Shown here in pieces: positions 45,806 to 54,159 of a DNA stretch of 64,000 bases (positions are counted from its first letter, which is position 1; each line of letters starts with the position of its first letter). This DNA is from Curtobacterium citreum (GTDB lineage Bacteria; Actinomycetota; Actinomycetes; Actinomycetales; Microbacteriaceae): NCBI RefSeq assembly GCF_006715175.1, contig NZ_VFMQ01000001.1, positions 558,001 to 622,000 on the forward strand, read 5' to 3'. The translations under genes were made by a program, and so were the position numbers. The notes beneath the pieces were generated by a model that ran no database searches, was not told the DNA's origin, and saw only the letters and a program-made list of their open reading frames with translations.

Positions 45806-46321
45806 ATGGTCGCTCCACCCCCAGACGCGGCGCCGCCGGTGGCGGCGTCCGACATCCTCCGTGAGGCCCGGATGCGGGCCGGGCTCACCCAGGTGCAGCT
45901 CGCCACCCGCGCGGGCGTCACGCAGAGTGTGATCAGCACGTACGAGAACCGCCGCCGCGAACCCTCGTTGGCCGCCCTGCAGCGGCTCGTCCGTGCCGCC
46001 GGGTTCGAGACGGTGTTCGACCTGCGTCCGGTGCCGGACCCGCCGTCGCTGCGCGAGCGGGTCGCCGCGCTCCGCGAGGAGCTGGTCGAGGTCGTCGAGT
46101 CCTTCGGGGCCGCGAACCCGCGGCTGTTCGGCAGCGTCGCCCGCGGGGACGACGGGCCGCGCAGCGACGTCGACCTGATGGTCGACCTGGAACCGGGCAC
46201 GGGACTCTTCAGCCTGCTCCGCATCCAGGACGCCGCGGAGCAACTGCTCGGGGTGCGTGTGGACGTCACCGACGCGGCCGGGATGGGCGAGGACGCCCGC
46301 CGCGACGCGGTGCCGCTGTGA
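45806..46321 (+). CDS. XRE HTH fused to MNT nucleotidyltransferase
   Basis: 171 aa. The N-terminal HTH is ILREARMRAGLTQVQLATRA then GVTQSVISTYENRRREPSLA. The C-terminal minimal nucleotidyltransferase has LFGSVARGDDGPRSDVDLMV, with the GS...SD.D pattern and its metal-binding aspartates intact. In HEPN-MNT toxin-antitoxin pairs the MNT protein neutralises the HEPN RNase by AMPylating it; the HTH fusion would add autoregulation. TATCGT 6 bp before the ATG suggests a leaderless start. The stop overlaps the next start (GTGA). Confidence 0.85.
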   Translation: MVAPPPDAAPPVAASDILREARMRAGLTQVQLATRAGVTQSVISTYENRRREPSLAALQRLVRAAGFETVFDLRPVPDPPSLRERVAALREELVEVVESFGAANPRLFGSVARGDDGPRSDVDLMVDLEPGTGLFSLLRIQDAAEQLLGVRVDVTDAAGMGEDARRDAVPL

Positions 46322-46656
46322 ACCGCGACCTGCGGCACCGGCTCGACGATCTGGTGCACGCGTGCGGGCTCATCCAGGAGTACGTCGCCGACGACGCACT
46401 GCCCGAGACCCTGGTCTACGACGCCGTGCGCATGCGCTTGGTCGAGATCGGCGAGGCGGTCCGCGCGCTCCCCGTCGCGGTGACCGCGTCCGAGCCGGGC
46501 ATCCCGTGGTCGCGGGTGTCGCTGCTGGGGGAGCGGCTCACCCGCCGGTACTTCGACACGACGCCGTCGGTCGTGTTCGGCACGGCCCGGACGGACGTCC
46601 CGTCGCTGTGCGCGGCGGTCCGGCGGATGCGCGACACGCACTGCGGTCCCGCCTGA
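46318..46656 (+). CDS. HEPN-domain protein (DUF86/HepT-like), active site missing
   Basis: 112 aa. Family landmarks VYDAVRMRLVEIGEAVRAL and IPWSRVS are clear. At the RNase motif, where the family has RNxxxHxYFD, this protein reads GERLTRRYFD: Arg, Asn and His are replaced by Gly, Glu and Arg, while the Tyr that MNT partners modify remains. It is therefore probably not an active RNase. Overlaps the HTH-MNT gene by 4 bp as a toxin-antitoxin-style pair. Confidence 0.8.
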   Translation: MNRDLRHRLDDLVHACGLIQEYVADDALPETLVYDAVRMRLVEIGEAVRALPVAVTASEPGIPWSRVSLLGERLTRRYFDTTPSVVFGTARTDVPSLCAAVRRMRDTHCGPA

Positions 46657-46700
46657 CGCGGGACCGTTTGACGCACGACCGGTCGCGACGCGACCAGAGG

Positions 46701-46748
46701 GACGGACGGGAGGCGCAAGGCGGGCCCGTCAGGTGCCTCCCGTCCGTC
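46701..46748. repeat. GACGGGAGGC-family palindrome (48 bp, imperfect)
   Basis: Outer arms GACGGACGGGAGGC and complement are exact; inner bases have a few mismatches around the GGGCCC centre. Lies between the convergent HEPN gene and lipoprotein gene, 10 bp from the latter's stop. Confidence 0.75.
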
Positions 46749-46758
46749 TCGGAGTCGT

Positions 46759-47115
46759 CTAGCGAGGTGTCGCGGTGCCCGCAGCGAGGCGCTGTTGTTG
46801 CCACGCGATGTCCGCCGCGGCGAAGTCGTTCTGATAGCACTTGTCGACCTTGGACTCTCCGCCTTGCTCGAACACGTACTGAATCACCTCGTTCTCGGAG
46901 CCGGTGACGGTGATCTGCACGCCGGAGTCTTGACTGCACTTCCGGAATGTATCGAACGCCCTCTTGTAGTCGGACTCCGAAATTGGAGCGCCCGTGGTGG
47001 GTGAATCAGTGCTCCCGGTCATCTCGGCTTGCACGTACGAATCGGAGGAGGAGCAGGCGGTGGCCCCCGCGATCAATGCGAGGGCCACCAACGATGATGC
47101 AATCAGGCGCATCAT
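46759..47115 (-). CDS. Small lipoprotein of unknown function
   Basis: 118 aa. Signal peptide with a lipobox-like AGATACSSS (Cys21), then a linker and a globular part with SESDYKRAFDTFRKCSQDSG and VDKCYQNDFAAADIAWQQQR; its two Cys may pair. Starts inside the stop of the secreted-protein gene (ATGA), so the two are co-translated. No family recognised. A small secreted protein plus surface lipoprotein could be an effector/immunity or adhesion unit. Confidence 0.7.
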   Translation of the reverse strand: MMRLIASSLVALALIAGATACSSSDSYVQAEMTGSTDSPTTGAPISESDYKRAFDTFRKCSQDSGVQITVTGSENEVIQYVFEQGGESKVDKCYQNDFAAADIAWQQQRLAAGTATPR

Positions 47116-47474
47116 TCCGAGAAGATGGGCTTCATCCCCGCAACGCCCGCGACGTAGTAGTGGTCCGCCGAGAGCACTGGGTACCCTGGATTGGCCTGCT
47201 TGACTGTCAGGACGTAGTTCCCGCTGATCTTCCAGCTGGTCGTGTAGACCTTGCCGCCGGTCGCGCTGTAGTGCTGTCGAACCGCGACCTTCAGTGCGTC
47301 CCTGCAGTTCACCGCGTTCGTGTCCGCGCCACCGTTGGTCGAGGAGTGGCCGACCGCGGAGCCGCCCGGACAGGTCTGCGCGCTCGTTCCGACCGCGTTG
47401 GCGGGTAGGGCCATACCACCGATGAGGGCGCCGGCCATGATTGCACCAGCTGCGAGTTTCGTAGCCAACTTCAT
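47112..47474 (-). CDS. Small secreted protein of unknown function
   Basis: 120 aa, ATG with AAAGGAGATC upstream. Signal peptide MKLATKLAAGAIMAGALIG then ALPANAVG (cut after ANA). The mature part is about 92 residues with two Cys (QTCPGGS, VNCRDA) likely bonded, and beta-rich sequence (KVYTTSWKISGNYVLTVKQ). It has no lactococcin-972 or other bacteriocin signature that I can see. First gene of a two-gene unit with the lipoprotein. Confidence 0.7.
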   Translation of the reverse strand: MKLATKLAAGAIMAGALIGGMALPANAVGTSAQTCPGGSAVGHSSTNGGADTNAVNCRDALKVAVRQHYSATGGKVYTTSWKISGNYVLTVKQANPGYPVLSADHYYVAGVAGMKPIFSE

Positions 47475-47582
47475 CTTGATCTCCTTTGATCTCAGAAGGC
47501 GACCAACCGCCCCCCGAATACTGACGCTACGCACGCGGATCTTGGATCGTAAGTCGGTGTTTTGGTGGACCATGGGGTACAT

Positions 47583-47610
47583 AAAAGCCCCAGCAGGGGA
47601 TGGGGCTTTT
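47583..47610. terminator. Strong Rho-independent-type terminator
   Basis: AAAAGCCCCA and TGGGGCTTTT form a perfect 10-bp stem with an 8-base loop and T/A runs on both sides, so it can work on either strand. On the minus strand it follows the binding-protein remnant at 47629-47795, as the original terminator of that lost operon would. Confidence 0.8.
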
Positions 47611-47628
47611 TGCTCGTTGGTCGGGTCA

Positions 47629-47795
47629 GCTACCGGCCGTCGCGAGCGACTCGAGCGTGTCGTTGCCCTGGTAGGCCTCGATCGCGTTCTCCTTGGTGAC
47701 CAGGACCGGGGTCTCGTAGATCGTCGAGTACTGCTCGCCCTTCATGATGAGCGGGATCGAGCCGGTCTCGGAGTCCTGACCGGTGACGATCGGGG
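47629..47795 (-). pseudogene. Sugar-binding protein remnant (internally deleted C-terminus)
   Basis: Reads TGQDSETGSIPLIMKGEQ then YSTIYETPVLVTKENAIEAYQG and NDTLESLATAGS. This is the end of the ChvE-like protein at 48307-49422 with about 44 residues deleted between STIY and TPVLVTKEN. The DNA differs from the intact copy at several bases, so it is an older paralog rather than a fresh duplication. It is cut at its 5' side at the TGACGATCGGG shared with the intact gene. Confidence 0.75.
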
Positions 47796-48233
47796 ATGGT
47801 CTGTCCCTGGACTGAGTCGTGCATGCGCCCGAACCGTGACGTCCGCCGGGGAGGTGGATCGAGCTGCCGTCGTGTGCCGCTGTGGACGTCGCGGGCGCTT
47901 GCCGGGTAGAACTCACTTCAATCAAGTCGCACCCGAGTGAGCACTGTCCTGTGCGGCCCGCGCTCAGGCCAGGCCAGTCGTGGTGTCTACACATGCGCCC
48001 CTGCCCGCATGAAGGGCCTTCCCTTCGGGCCGACCAGCTCGTTCCTACTTCTGTGCGCTGCCTTCGGTCCCGCGGGGTGGGACGTCCGCGCCGAACGCTT
48101 CTTGGCGATTGCGACGTTGCGCGCTCTCCGGCGGTTCGGGCAGGTCGTGAAGACCGGGCTCGCGATCGGTGTGTCGATGTGATGCCTGTGTTTCTTCAAC
48201 GTCTCGGGGCTGTCGAAGCTGCTGCGGACGCGG
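47796..48233. other. Intergenic stretch, no supported gene
   Basis: About 440 bp between the binding-protein remnant and the terminator of the intact sugar-transport operon. An 81-codon frame at 47937 exists but has no ribosome-binding site or recognisable fold. Probably debris from the deletion that made the remnant. Confidence 0.45.
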
Positions 48234-48269
48234 GACGGCCCCGTCTCGCCGGAGCGAGACGGGGCCGTC
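48234..48269 (-). terminator. Terminator of sugar ABC operon
   Basis: Perfect 16-bp arms (GACGGCCCCGTCTCGC and complement) with a CGGA loop, about 40 bp after the binding-protein stop. Confidence 0.7.
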
Positions 48270-48306
48270 GGTGCTGGTGCTGCTGTGGTGTTGCTGCGGA
48301 AGGGGA

Positions 48307-49422
48307 TCAGCCCTGCTTCGCGAGGTCCTCGAGGGTGCTGTTGCCCTTGTAGGCCTCGACCGCGTTCTCCTTGGTGACCAGGACCGGGGTCAGCTCGACG
48401 GCCGGCACGATCTTCACACCATTGTTGTTGTTCTTGTCCTCGGTGGTCTTCGGGGTCTTGCCGTTCGCGACGTCGGAGACGAGGTCGATGGCGGCCTGGG
48501 CCTCCTCCGTGGTGTTCTTGTAGATCGTCGAGTACTGCTCGCCCTTCATGATGAGCGGGATCGAGGCGGTCTCGGAGTCCTGACCGGTGACGATCGGGTT
48601 CGGCTTGCCGGCGGCCTTGGTGGCGGTCAGGATCGCGCGGGCCAGGGTGTCGTTCGGCGACAGGACGCCGTCGAGCTCGGTGTTCGTGTACGACTTCGTC
48701 AGGATGTCGGTCATGCGCGACTGGGCGTTCTGCGCGAGCCATCCCTGCGTGTTGGTGTCCGAGAAGCTGGTGCGACCCGAGACGACCTTGACGGTGCCGT
48801 CGTCGATCTTCGGCTGGAGCACGTCCATGGCACCGTTGAAGAAGACCTTCGCGTTGGCGTCGTCGGGCGAGCCGGAGAAGAGCTCGATGTTGTACGGGCC
48901 GTTCGGCTTCTTGGCCTTCATGCCGTCGAGCAGGGCCTGCGCCTGCAGCTGACCCACCTTGAAGTTGTTGAACGCGACGTAGTAGTCGACGTTCTCAGTG
49001 TTCAGGATGTTGCGGTCCCAGGCGATGACCAGCGCGCCGGACTTCTTGGCGGCGGCAACCTGCGTGCCGAGCTGCGAGCCGTCAGCGGCGCCGATGATGA
49101 CGGCCTTTGCGCCCTTCGTCACCATCGCCTGGATCTGCCCCTGCTGGTCCGGGACGGGACCGTCTGCCTTTGCGTACTGGATGTCGGCCTTGAAGCCGGC
49201 GTCCGTGATCGACTTCTCGAAGGCTGCACCTGCGAGGACCCAGTTCTGCGAGGTCTTGGCGGGCAGGGCGACACCGATCAGGTCGCCCTTCTTGATCTGG
49301 ACGTTCGAGGCGCCGGAGGTCGACGAGCCGGAGCCGGTGTCGTTGCCACGGGCCGAGCAGCCACTGAGGGCGAGGCCCGCGACCAGTGCCAGACCGATGC
49401 CGGCGATGAGCTTCTTGCGCAT
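48307..49422 (-). CDS. Sugar-binding lipoprotein (ChvE/XylF-like)
   Basis: 371 aa. Lipobox ALSGCSARG, then a CUT2-type periplasmic-binding fold: IGVALPAKTSQNWVLAGAAFE, QIQAMVTKGAKAVIIGAADGS, VIAWDRNILNTENVDYYVAF and NPIVTGQDSETASIPLIMKGEQYSTI. ChvE relatives bind monosaccharides such as glucose, galactose or arabinose. Third gene of the ATPase-permease-binding protein operon, after an 86-bp gap. Confidence 0.9.
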   Translation of the reverse strand: MRKKLIAGIGLALVAGLALSGCSARGNDTGSGSSTSGASNVQIKKGDLIGVALPAKTSQNWVLAGAAFEKSITDAGFKADIQYAKADGPVPDQQGQIQAMVTKGAKAVIIGAADGSQLGTQVAAAKKSGALVIAWDRNILNTENVDYYVAFNNFKVGQLQAQALLDGMKAKKPNGPYNIELFSGSPDDANAKVFFNGAMDVLQPKIDDGTVKVVSGRTSFSDTNTQGWLAQNAQSRMTDILTKSYTNTELDGVLSPNDTLARAILTATKAAGKPNPIVTGQDSETASIPLIMKGEQYSTIYKNTTEEAQAAIDLVSDVANGKTPKTTEDKNNNNGVKIVPAVELTPVLVTKENAVEAYKGNSTLEDLAKQG

Positions 49423-49508
49423 GAGATTGCTTTCTCTTCGTTGAGGAGTGGAGCGGTGTTGGTGAGGGGATCGAGCGGGCGGACACCGGAGCGGCCGCCC
49501 GGCACGCG

Positions 49509-50801
49509 TTACTGGATGTTGACCTTCTCCGGCTGGTCCTCGATGGACCGCGGCTGCTGGGCGGCCACCGTGTTCTGCTCGGTGTCCTTGCGTTGGAACT
49601 GCTTCAACATCCCGCCGATCAGGGACGGACGACCCTGCGACTTCGAGTACACGTCGAAGGCGACGGCGACGAGGAGGACGAGACCGCGGATGATCTGCAC
49701 CTTGTTGGACTCGAGGCCCACCAGGGAGAGACCGTTCGACAGCAGGGCCATGACCAGACCACCGATGATCGAACCCGAGATCGTGCCGATGCCACCGGCC
49801 ACCGCGGCGCCACCGACGAACACGGCGGCGATCGCGTCGAGCTCCCAGCCGGTGCCGTCAGCGGGGCCCGAGGCACCGGAGTAGCCGACGAACACCATGC
49901 CGGCGACGGCGGCCAGGACCGACATGTTCATCATCACGAAGAAGTTGACCTTGCGGGCGCTGACGCCGGACAGGACCGCGGCGTTCGCGTTGCCACCGAC
50001 GGCGTAGACCTGGCGACCGAAGATCGTGTTCTTGGTGAGGAAGCCGTAGACGATGGTCAGGACGCCGAGGATGATCGCGACGATCGGGATCGAGGTGCCC
50101 GCCGGGCCGTGACCGAACAGGTACGTGGCGACGAGGGTGACGGCGACCAGGATGCCCGTGCGGACGACCGACACCCACAGCGGGACGAGCTCGGCCTGCA
50201 TCTTCTTGCGACGCTGGCGGCCACGGAACTCGAGGAAGACGAGGACCAGGCAGGTGATGATGCCCAGGATGACCGTGCCGTTCGAGAACCCGAAGTCCGG
50301 GCCGAAGTCGGGCAGGAAGCCCGAGCCGATGGTGTTGTAGGTGTTCGGCGTCGGGACCGACGTCGAGTTGCCGATGATCTGGTTCGCACCGCGGAAGATG
50401 AGCTGACCGGCCAGGGTCACGATGAAGGCCGGGACCTTCACGAACGCCACCCAGAAGCCCTGCCAGGCGCCGACCGCCGCGCCGACCGCGAGGCCGAGCA
50501 GGATCGCGGCCCACGCCGGGAAGTGCCACTGCGACATCGACTGCGCCACGATGATGCCCGTGAACGCGGCGACCGAGCCGACCGACAGGTCGATGTGCCC
50601 GGCGATGATCACCATGACCATCCCCAGCGCGAGGATGAGGATGTAGGAGTACTGCAGGAACACGTTGATGATGTTCGTCGGCTCGAGGATCAGCCCGTCG
50701 GTCCAGATCGAGAAGATGATCAGGATCGCGATGAGGGCGATGATCATGCCGTACTGGCCGATGCTGTTGCCCTTGCCGAAGAGCAGTTTCAGGTTCTTCA
50801 T
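49509..50801 (-). CDS. mmsB: Sugar ABC transporter permease (MmsB/GguB-like)
   Basis: 430 aa, about ten membrane helices. CUT2 permease features: [21 protein letters not shown] (as [19 protein letters not shown]), [32 protein letters not shown] and [21 protein letters not shown]. Pairs with the ATPase upstream, whose stop overlaps this start (ATGA). The long second cytoplasmic loop is typical of the MmsB/GguB branch. Confidence 0.9.
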   Translation of the reverse strand: MKNLKLLFGKGNSIGQYGMIIALIAILIIFSIWTDGLILEPTNIINVFLQYSYILILALGMVMVIIAGHIDLSVGSVAAFTGIIVAQSMSQWHFPAWAAILLGLAVGAAVGAWQGFWVAFVKVPAFIVTLAGQLIFRGANQIIGNSTSVPTPNTYNTIGSGFLPDFGPDFGFSNGTVILGIITCLVLVFLEFRGRQRRKKMQAELVPLWVSVVRTGILVAVTLVATYLFGHGPAGTSIPIVAIILGVLTIVYGFLTKNTIFGRQVYAVGGNANAAVLSGVSARKVNFFVMMNMSVLAAVAGMVFVGYSGASGPADGTGWELDAIAAVFVGGAAVAGGIGTISGSIIGGLVMALLSNGLSLVGLESNKVQIIRGLVLLVAVAFDVYSKSQGRPSLIGGMLKQFQRKDTEQNTVAAQQPRSIEDQPEKVNIQ

Positions 50802-52390
50802 GAGACGGTGGCGCCCTTCCGCGCGGAGGTCATGCTGCGCATGAGCGTTTCTGGATCGGCCTGGTCGGCGGGGACGTCAGCCGTGATCTGGCCCTCGAAG
50901 ATCGTGTAGATCCGGTCGGAGAGGCCGAGGAGTTCGGGGAGCTCGGAGGAGATGAGGATGATGCCCTTCCCCTGTGCTGCGAGCTGCTGGATGATGCCGT
51001 AGATCTCGAACTTGGCGCCCACGTCGATGCCGCGGGTGGGCTCGTCGAGGATCAGCAGGTCCGGGTCGGTGAACATCCACTTGGACAGGACGACCTTCTG
51101 CTGGTTCCCGCCGGAGAGCTTGCCGACGTTGTCCTCGACCGAGGGCACCTTCGTGCGGAGCATCTTGCGGTACTTCTCGGCGACGTCGTACTCCTGGAGC
51201 GAGTCGACGACACCGCCCTTCGAGATCTTCGGCAGGTCGGCCGCGACCGTGGAGCGCTTGACCGTGTCGAGCAGGTTGAGCCCGAGTGCCTTGCGGTCCT
51301 CGGAGACGTAGCCGAGGCCGTTCGCGATCGCCTGCTGGACGTTCGCGATCTTGACCTCGTGGCCGTCCTTGATGATCTGACCATCGATGAAGTTGCCGTA
51401 CGAGCGCCCGAAGATGCTCATCGCGAGCTCGGTGCGGCCGGCGCCCATGAGGCCCGCGAAGCCGACGATCTCGCCGCGGCGGACGTGGAAGTTCGAGCCC
51501 TTGGCGACCAGGCGCGACGGGTCCTGCGGGTGCTGCACGGTCCAGTTCTTGACCTCGAAGAACACCTCGCCGATCTTCGGCGTGCGGTCCGGGAAGCGGC
51601 TCTCGAGCGACCGACCGACCATCCCGCGGATGATGCGGTCCTCGTTGACGCCGTCGCCCTTCACGTTCAGGGTCTCGATCGCCTTGCCGTCACGGATGAT
51701 CGTGATCTCGTCGGCGATCTGCTCGATCTCGTTGAGCTTGTGGCTGATGATGATGCTCGCGATGCCCTTGCCCTTGAGGCCGACGATCAGGTCGAGCAGG
51801 TGCTGCGAGTCGTTCTCGTTCAGCGCGGCGGTCGGCTCGTCGAGGATGAGGAGCTTGACGTCCTTGTGCAGGGCCTTCGCGATCTCGACGAGCTGCTGCT
51901 TGCCGACGCCGAGGTTCTTGATCTGCGTGTCGGGGTCCTCGTCGAGGCCGACGCGGGCGAGCAGGTCCTGGGCGCGCAGCTGGGCGCTGGTCCAGTCGAT
52001 CACGCCGAAGCGGCCGGGCTCGTTGCCGAGGAACAGGTTCTCGGTGATCGACAGCTCGGGGATGAGCGCGAGCTCCTGGTGGATGATGACGATGCCGGCC
52101 TGCTCGGACTGCTTGATGTCCTTGAAGCGGACCTCTTCGCCCTCGTAGACGATCTCGCCGCTGTAGGTGCCGTACGGGTAGACGCCCGACAGGACCTTCA
52201 TGAGCGTGGACTTGCCGGCGCCGTTCTCGCCGCAGATCGCGTGGATCTCGCCGGCGCGGACGCTGAGCGACACGTCCGAGAGCGCCTTCACACCAGGGAA
52301 CTCCTTGGTGATCGAACGCATCTCGAGGATCGTCTCGGCGCTGGTGACGGACCTGGTGGCCAGGTCCGGTCCCTGTGGGGTTGACGCCAC
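50798..52390 (-). CDS. mmsA: Sugar ABC transporter ATPase (MmsA/GguA-like, double NBD)
   Basis: 530 aa from a GTG at 52390 with AAGGAG 7 bp upstream; the longer frame to 52750 is not coding. Two ATP-binding domains: Walker [10 protein letters not shown] in the first, [15 protein letters not shown] and [15 protein letters not shown], then in the second [13 protein letters not shown] (a degenerate Walker A), [15 protein letters not shown] and [12 protein letters not shown]. This tandem layout is standard for CUT2 importers. First gene of the operon; promoter and a LacI-type operator lie upstream. Confidence 0.92.
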   Translation of the reverse strand: MASTPQGPDLATRSVTSAETILEMRSITKEFPGVKALSDVSLSVRAGEIHAICGENGAGKSTLMKVLSGVYPYGTYSGEIVYEGEEVRFKDIKQSEQAGIVIIHQELALIPELSITENLFLGNEPGRFGVIDWTSAQLRAQDLLARVGLDEDPDTQIKNLGVGKQQLVEIAKALHKDVKLLILDEPTAALNENDSQHLLDLIVGLKGKGIASIIISHKLNEIEQIADEITIIRDGKAIETLNVKGDGVNEDRIIRGMVGRSLESRFPDRTPKIGEVFFEVKNWTVQHPQDPSRLVAKGSNFHVRRGEIVGFAGLMGAGRTELAMSIFGRSYGNFIDGQIIKDGHEVKIANVQQAIANGLGYVSEDRKALGLNLLDTVKRSTVAADLPKISKGGVVDSLQEYDVAEKYRKMLRTKVPSVEDNVGKLSGGNQQKVVLSKWMFTDPDLLILDEPTRGIDVGAKFEIYGIIQQLAAQGKGIILISSELPELLGLSDRIYTIFEGQITADVPADQADPETLMRSMTSARKGATVS

Positions 52391-52513
52391 GGTGCATCTC
52401 CTTCTGCCGCTGCAGTGCGGCAGTCCTTCGGGTGGTGAAGCTGCGGCAACGGGGGCACAGGAGTCCTGTGTGGACCTCGTTGTCGCGTCCGGTGTCCTCG
52501 TCGTGTGACGGTC

Positions 52514-52529
52514 ATGTGACCGTTCACAT
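52514..52529. promoter_or_regulatory. LacI-type operator for the sugar ABC operon
   Basis: ATGTGA-CCGT-TCACAT, a perfect palindrome 15 bp downstream of the -10 box of the minus-strand promoter. It closely matches the site at 53890-53905, and both flank the LacI gene. Confidence 0.75.
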
Positions 52530-52544
52530 CGGCGGAACGGAGGT

Positions 52545-52575
52545 AATTTACGCACAGCCCCGACGCGGCTGTCAA
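52545..52575 (-). promoter_or_regulatory. Promoter of sugar ABC operon
   Basis: Minus-strand TTGACA (52575-52570) and TAAATT (52550-52545) with a 19-bp spacer, longer than ideal. The AT-rich box stands out in this GC-rich DNA. Confidence 0.55.
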
Positions 52576-52697
52576 TTCGGATTGGTCGCGTTTGTGTAAC
52601 GGCCCGCGTGATCTGGCGCATCACGGTCGCGCACCACCCCCGAGGTGGGGTGGTGGACCTCCGGTCCGCGCGCGCCGGGTGGGCGCGACGGGCATCT

Positions 52698-52750
52698 GTG
52701 GAGCAGCAACTGTCGGGCCCGGTGGCGGCACCCGACGTCTGCTGCTCCAC
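52698..52750. repeat. GGAGCAG-type inverted repeat (hairpin)
   Basis: GTGGAGCAGCAACTGTCGGG and its complement with three mismatches, 13-base loop. Same design and loop length as the hairpin at 4315-4369. It lies downstream of the LacI gene on the minus strand. Confidence 0.65.
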
Positions 52751-52818
52751 GGACGGACGGACGGACGGACGGACGGACGGACGGGAGGCGCGGGGCGGGC
52801 CCGCCCCGATCCTCCAGG
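52751..52818. repeat. GGAC tetranucleotide run plus degenerate GACGGGAGGC palindrome
   Basis: Eight tandem GGAC units (52751-52782) lead directly into GGGAGGCGCGGGGCGGG and a partial complement ending CCTCC. It appears that the outer GGAC of the palindrome has been expanded by slippage. Sits 17 bp from the LacI stop. Confidence 0.65.
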
Positions 52819-52834
52819 CCGGTGGTGGGTCGCG

Positions 52835-53854
52835 TCAGCGACGCCGGGGCGCGCCCGTCGAGCCGCGCACGACCAGCTGGGGGACCAGGTCCACCGGGCG
52901 GAGCGCCTGCTCCGCAGCGGGCAGCAGCAGTTCCACGCACCGGCGGCCGAGCTCGGGGAAGTCCACCTGCACGGTGGTGAGCGGCGGCCAGAGGTGCTTC
53001 GCCTCGGGGATGTCGTCGTAGCCCACCACGGACAGGTCACCCGGCACGTCGAGCCCGTAGGAGCGCGCCGCGTGCATGACCCCGAGCGCCATCGCGTCGT
53101 TCGAGCAGAAGATCGCCGTGCAGTCCCGGTACCGCAGGAGCTCCCGACCGGCGTGGTAGCCGAAGTCGGCGGTCCAGTCGCCCAGGATCGGCGGGACGAC
53201 GGGCATGTCCCGGTCGCTCATCTCGCGCAGGAAACCCTGCATCCGGGCCTCGGCCTCGATCCAGTCCCGCGGCCCCGCGATGTGCCGGACGTACTCGTGA
53301 CCCAGGTCGAGCAGGTGCGCGGTCGCGAGCCGGGCGCCCTCCATCTGGTCCACGAACAGGGTCGAGGGGCCGTCCCCGACGCTCGTGCGCAGTGCCACGT
53401 AGGGCGTCCGCATGCCGAGTTCCTCGATGAGGTCGAACACGCGCTGCTGCGGCGCGATCACGATGATCCCCTCGACGTCCTGGTCGAGCAGGTGCCCGAG
53501 GCCGTCGCGCACGGCGGTGTCCGTCGCGTCGGCGATGTTCGACGTCGTGACCGAGTAGCCGCGGGTGACGGCGGCGTCCTCGATCGCCTGCATCGTGGCT
53601 GCCGGACCGTAGTGCGACCGCTGCGCCGTGAGGACGCCGATCGTGTGCGTCCGGCTCGTCACCAGCGCCCGCGCGGCCCGGTTCGGCCGGTACTGCAGCT
53701 GCTCCATCGCGGCGAGCACCTTGTCGCGGGTCTCGGCACGGATCGCGTCGGAGTTGTTGAGCACCCGCGACACGGTCTGGTGCGAGACGCCGGCGACCCG
53801 CGCGACGTCGCGGATGCTGGGCGAGCGCGGTTGCTGTGTCCGCGGTGACGCCAT
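52835..53854 (-). CDS. LacI family repressor of the sugar/polyol regulon
   Basis: 339 aa. HTH IRDVARVAGVSHQTVSRVL with hinge LQYRPNRAARALV, then effector domain with IGVLTAQRSHYGPAATMQAIE, RHIAGPRDWIEAEARMQGF and AIFCSNDAMALGVMHAARS. It lies between the ABC importer operon and the MFS/catabolic operon, and similar 16-bp palindromes stand before both, so it probably controls the whole block and itself. Confidence 0.9.
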   Translation of the reverse strand: MASPRTQQPRSPSIRDVARVAGVSHQTVSRVLNNSDAIRAETRDKVLAAMEQLQYRPNRAARALVTSRTHTIGVLTAQRSHYGPAATMQAIEDAAVTRGYSVTTSNIADATDTAVRDGLGHLLDQDVEGIIVIAPQQRVFDLIEELGMRTPYVALRTSVGDGPSTLFVDQMEGARLATAHLLDLGHEYVRHIAGPRDWIEAEARMQGFLREMSDRDMPVVPPILGDWTADFGYHAGRELLRYRDCTAIFCSNDAMALGVMHAARSYGLDVPGDLSVVGYDDIPEAKHLWPPLTTVQVDFPELGRRCVELLLPAAEQALRPVDLVPQLVVRGSTGAPRRR

Positions 53855-53889
53855 CGTTGCTCTCTCCCGCCCGGGGCCGTGGCACCTCG

Positions 53890-53905
53890 ATGTGCACGTT
53901 CACAT
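53890..53905. promoter_or_regulatory. LacI-type operator between lacI and the MFS operon
   Basis: ATGTGCACGTTCACAT, differing from the 52514 site at two inner positions. It is 36 bp upstream of the lacI start and about 50 bp before the leader promoter of the MFS gene. Confidence 0.7.
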
Positions 53906-53952
53906 TCCGAGCCAGATCATTATGCACGTCCGGGGACTGCACGCCAGCCGAC

Positions 53953-53982
53953 TTGTCGAAGTCGCGGGTCGTGCGCTACGGT
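53953..53982 (+). promoter_or_regulatory. Probable promoter of the MFS leader RNA
   Basis: TTGTCG (53953-53958) and TACGGT (53977-53982) with 18-bp spacing. It would give a leader of about 125 nt that ends at the terminator at 54074-54116, well before the MFS start. Confidence 0.4.
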
Positions 53983-54073
53983 TCACGGCGTATCCGGTAT
54001 GTCACCACCGGGTCGCACAACTGCAGATCGGCCGTCCGCCCGAGGACGGCAGTCGCTCCAGACCTCAGAGAAC

Positions 54074-54116
54074 AGCGGCACCCGCAGCACACCACGTGCT
54101 GGGGGTGCCGCTTTTT
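54074..54116 (+). terminator. Leader terminator/attenuator upstream of MFS gene
   Basis: AGCGGCACCCGCAGCAC pairs with its complement (one mismatch) across a 5-base loop and is followed by TTTTT. It is a classic intrinsic terminator inside the 305-bp gap between lacI and the MFS gene, so transcription of the catabolic operon must either read through it or start after it. No ORF or tRNA lies before it that would explain it as an ordinary gene end. Confidence 0.75.
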
Positions 54117-54159
54117 CGTTGCCCGTTCACCCCCCCCGATCCACCACGAAGGAGTGGTC

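Noticed and set aside
47937..48182. 81-codon open frame on the plus strand
   Set aside because: No ribosome-binding site, no recognisable fold, and it lies in debris next to a deleted gene.
52751..52782. GGAC tandem run as a CRISPR or iteron array
   Set aside because: Units are 4 bp with no spacers; it is a simple expansion of the edge of the neighbouring palindrome.
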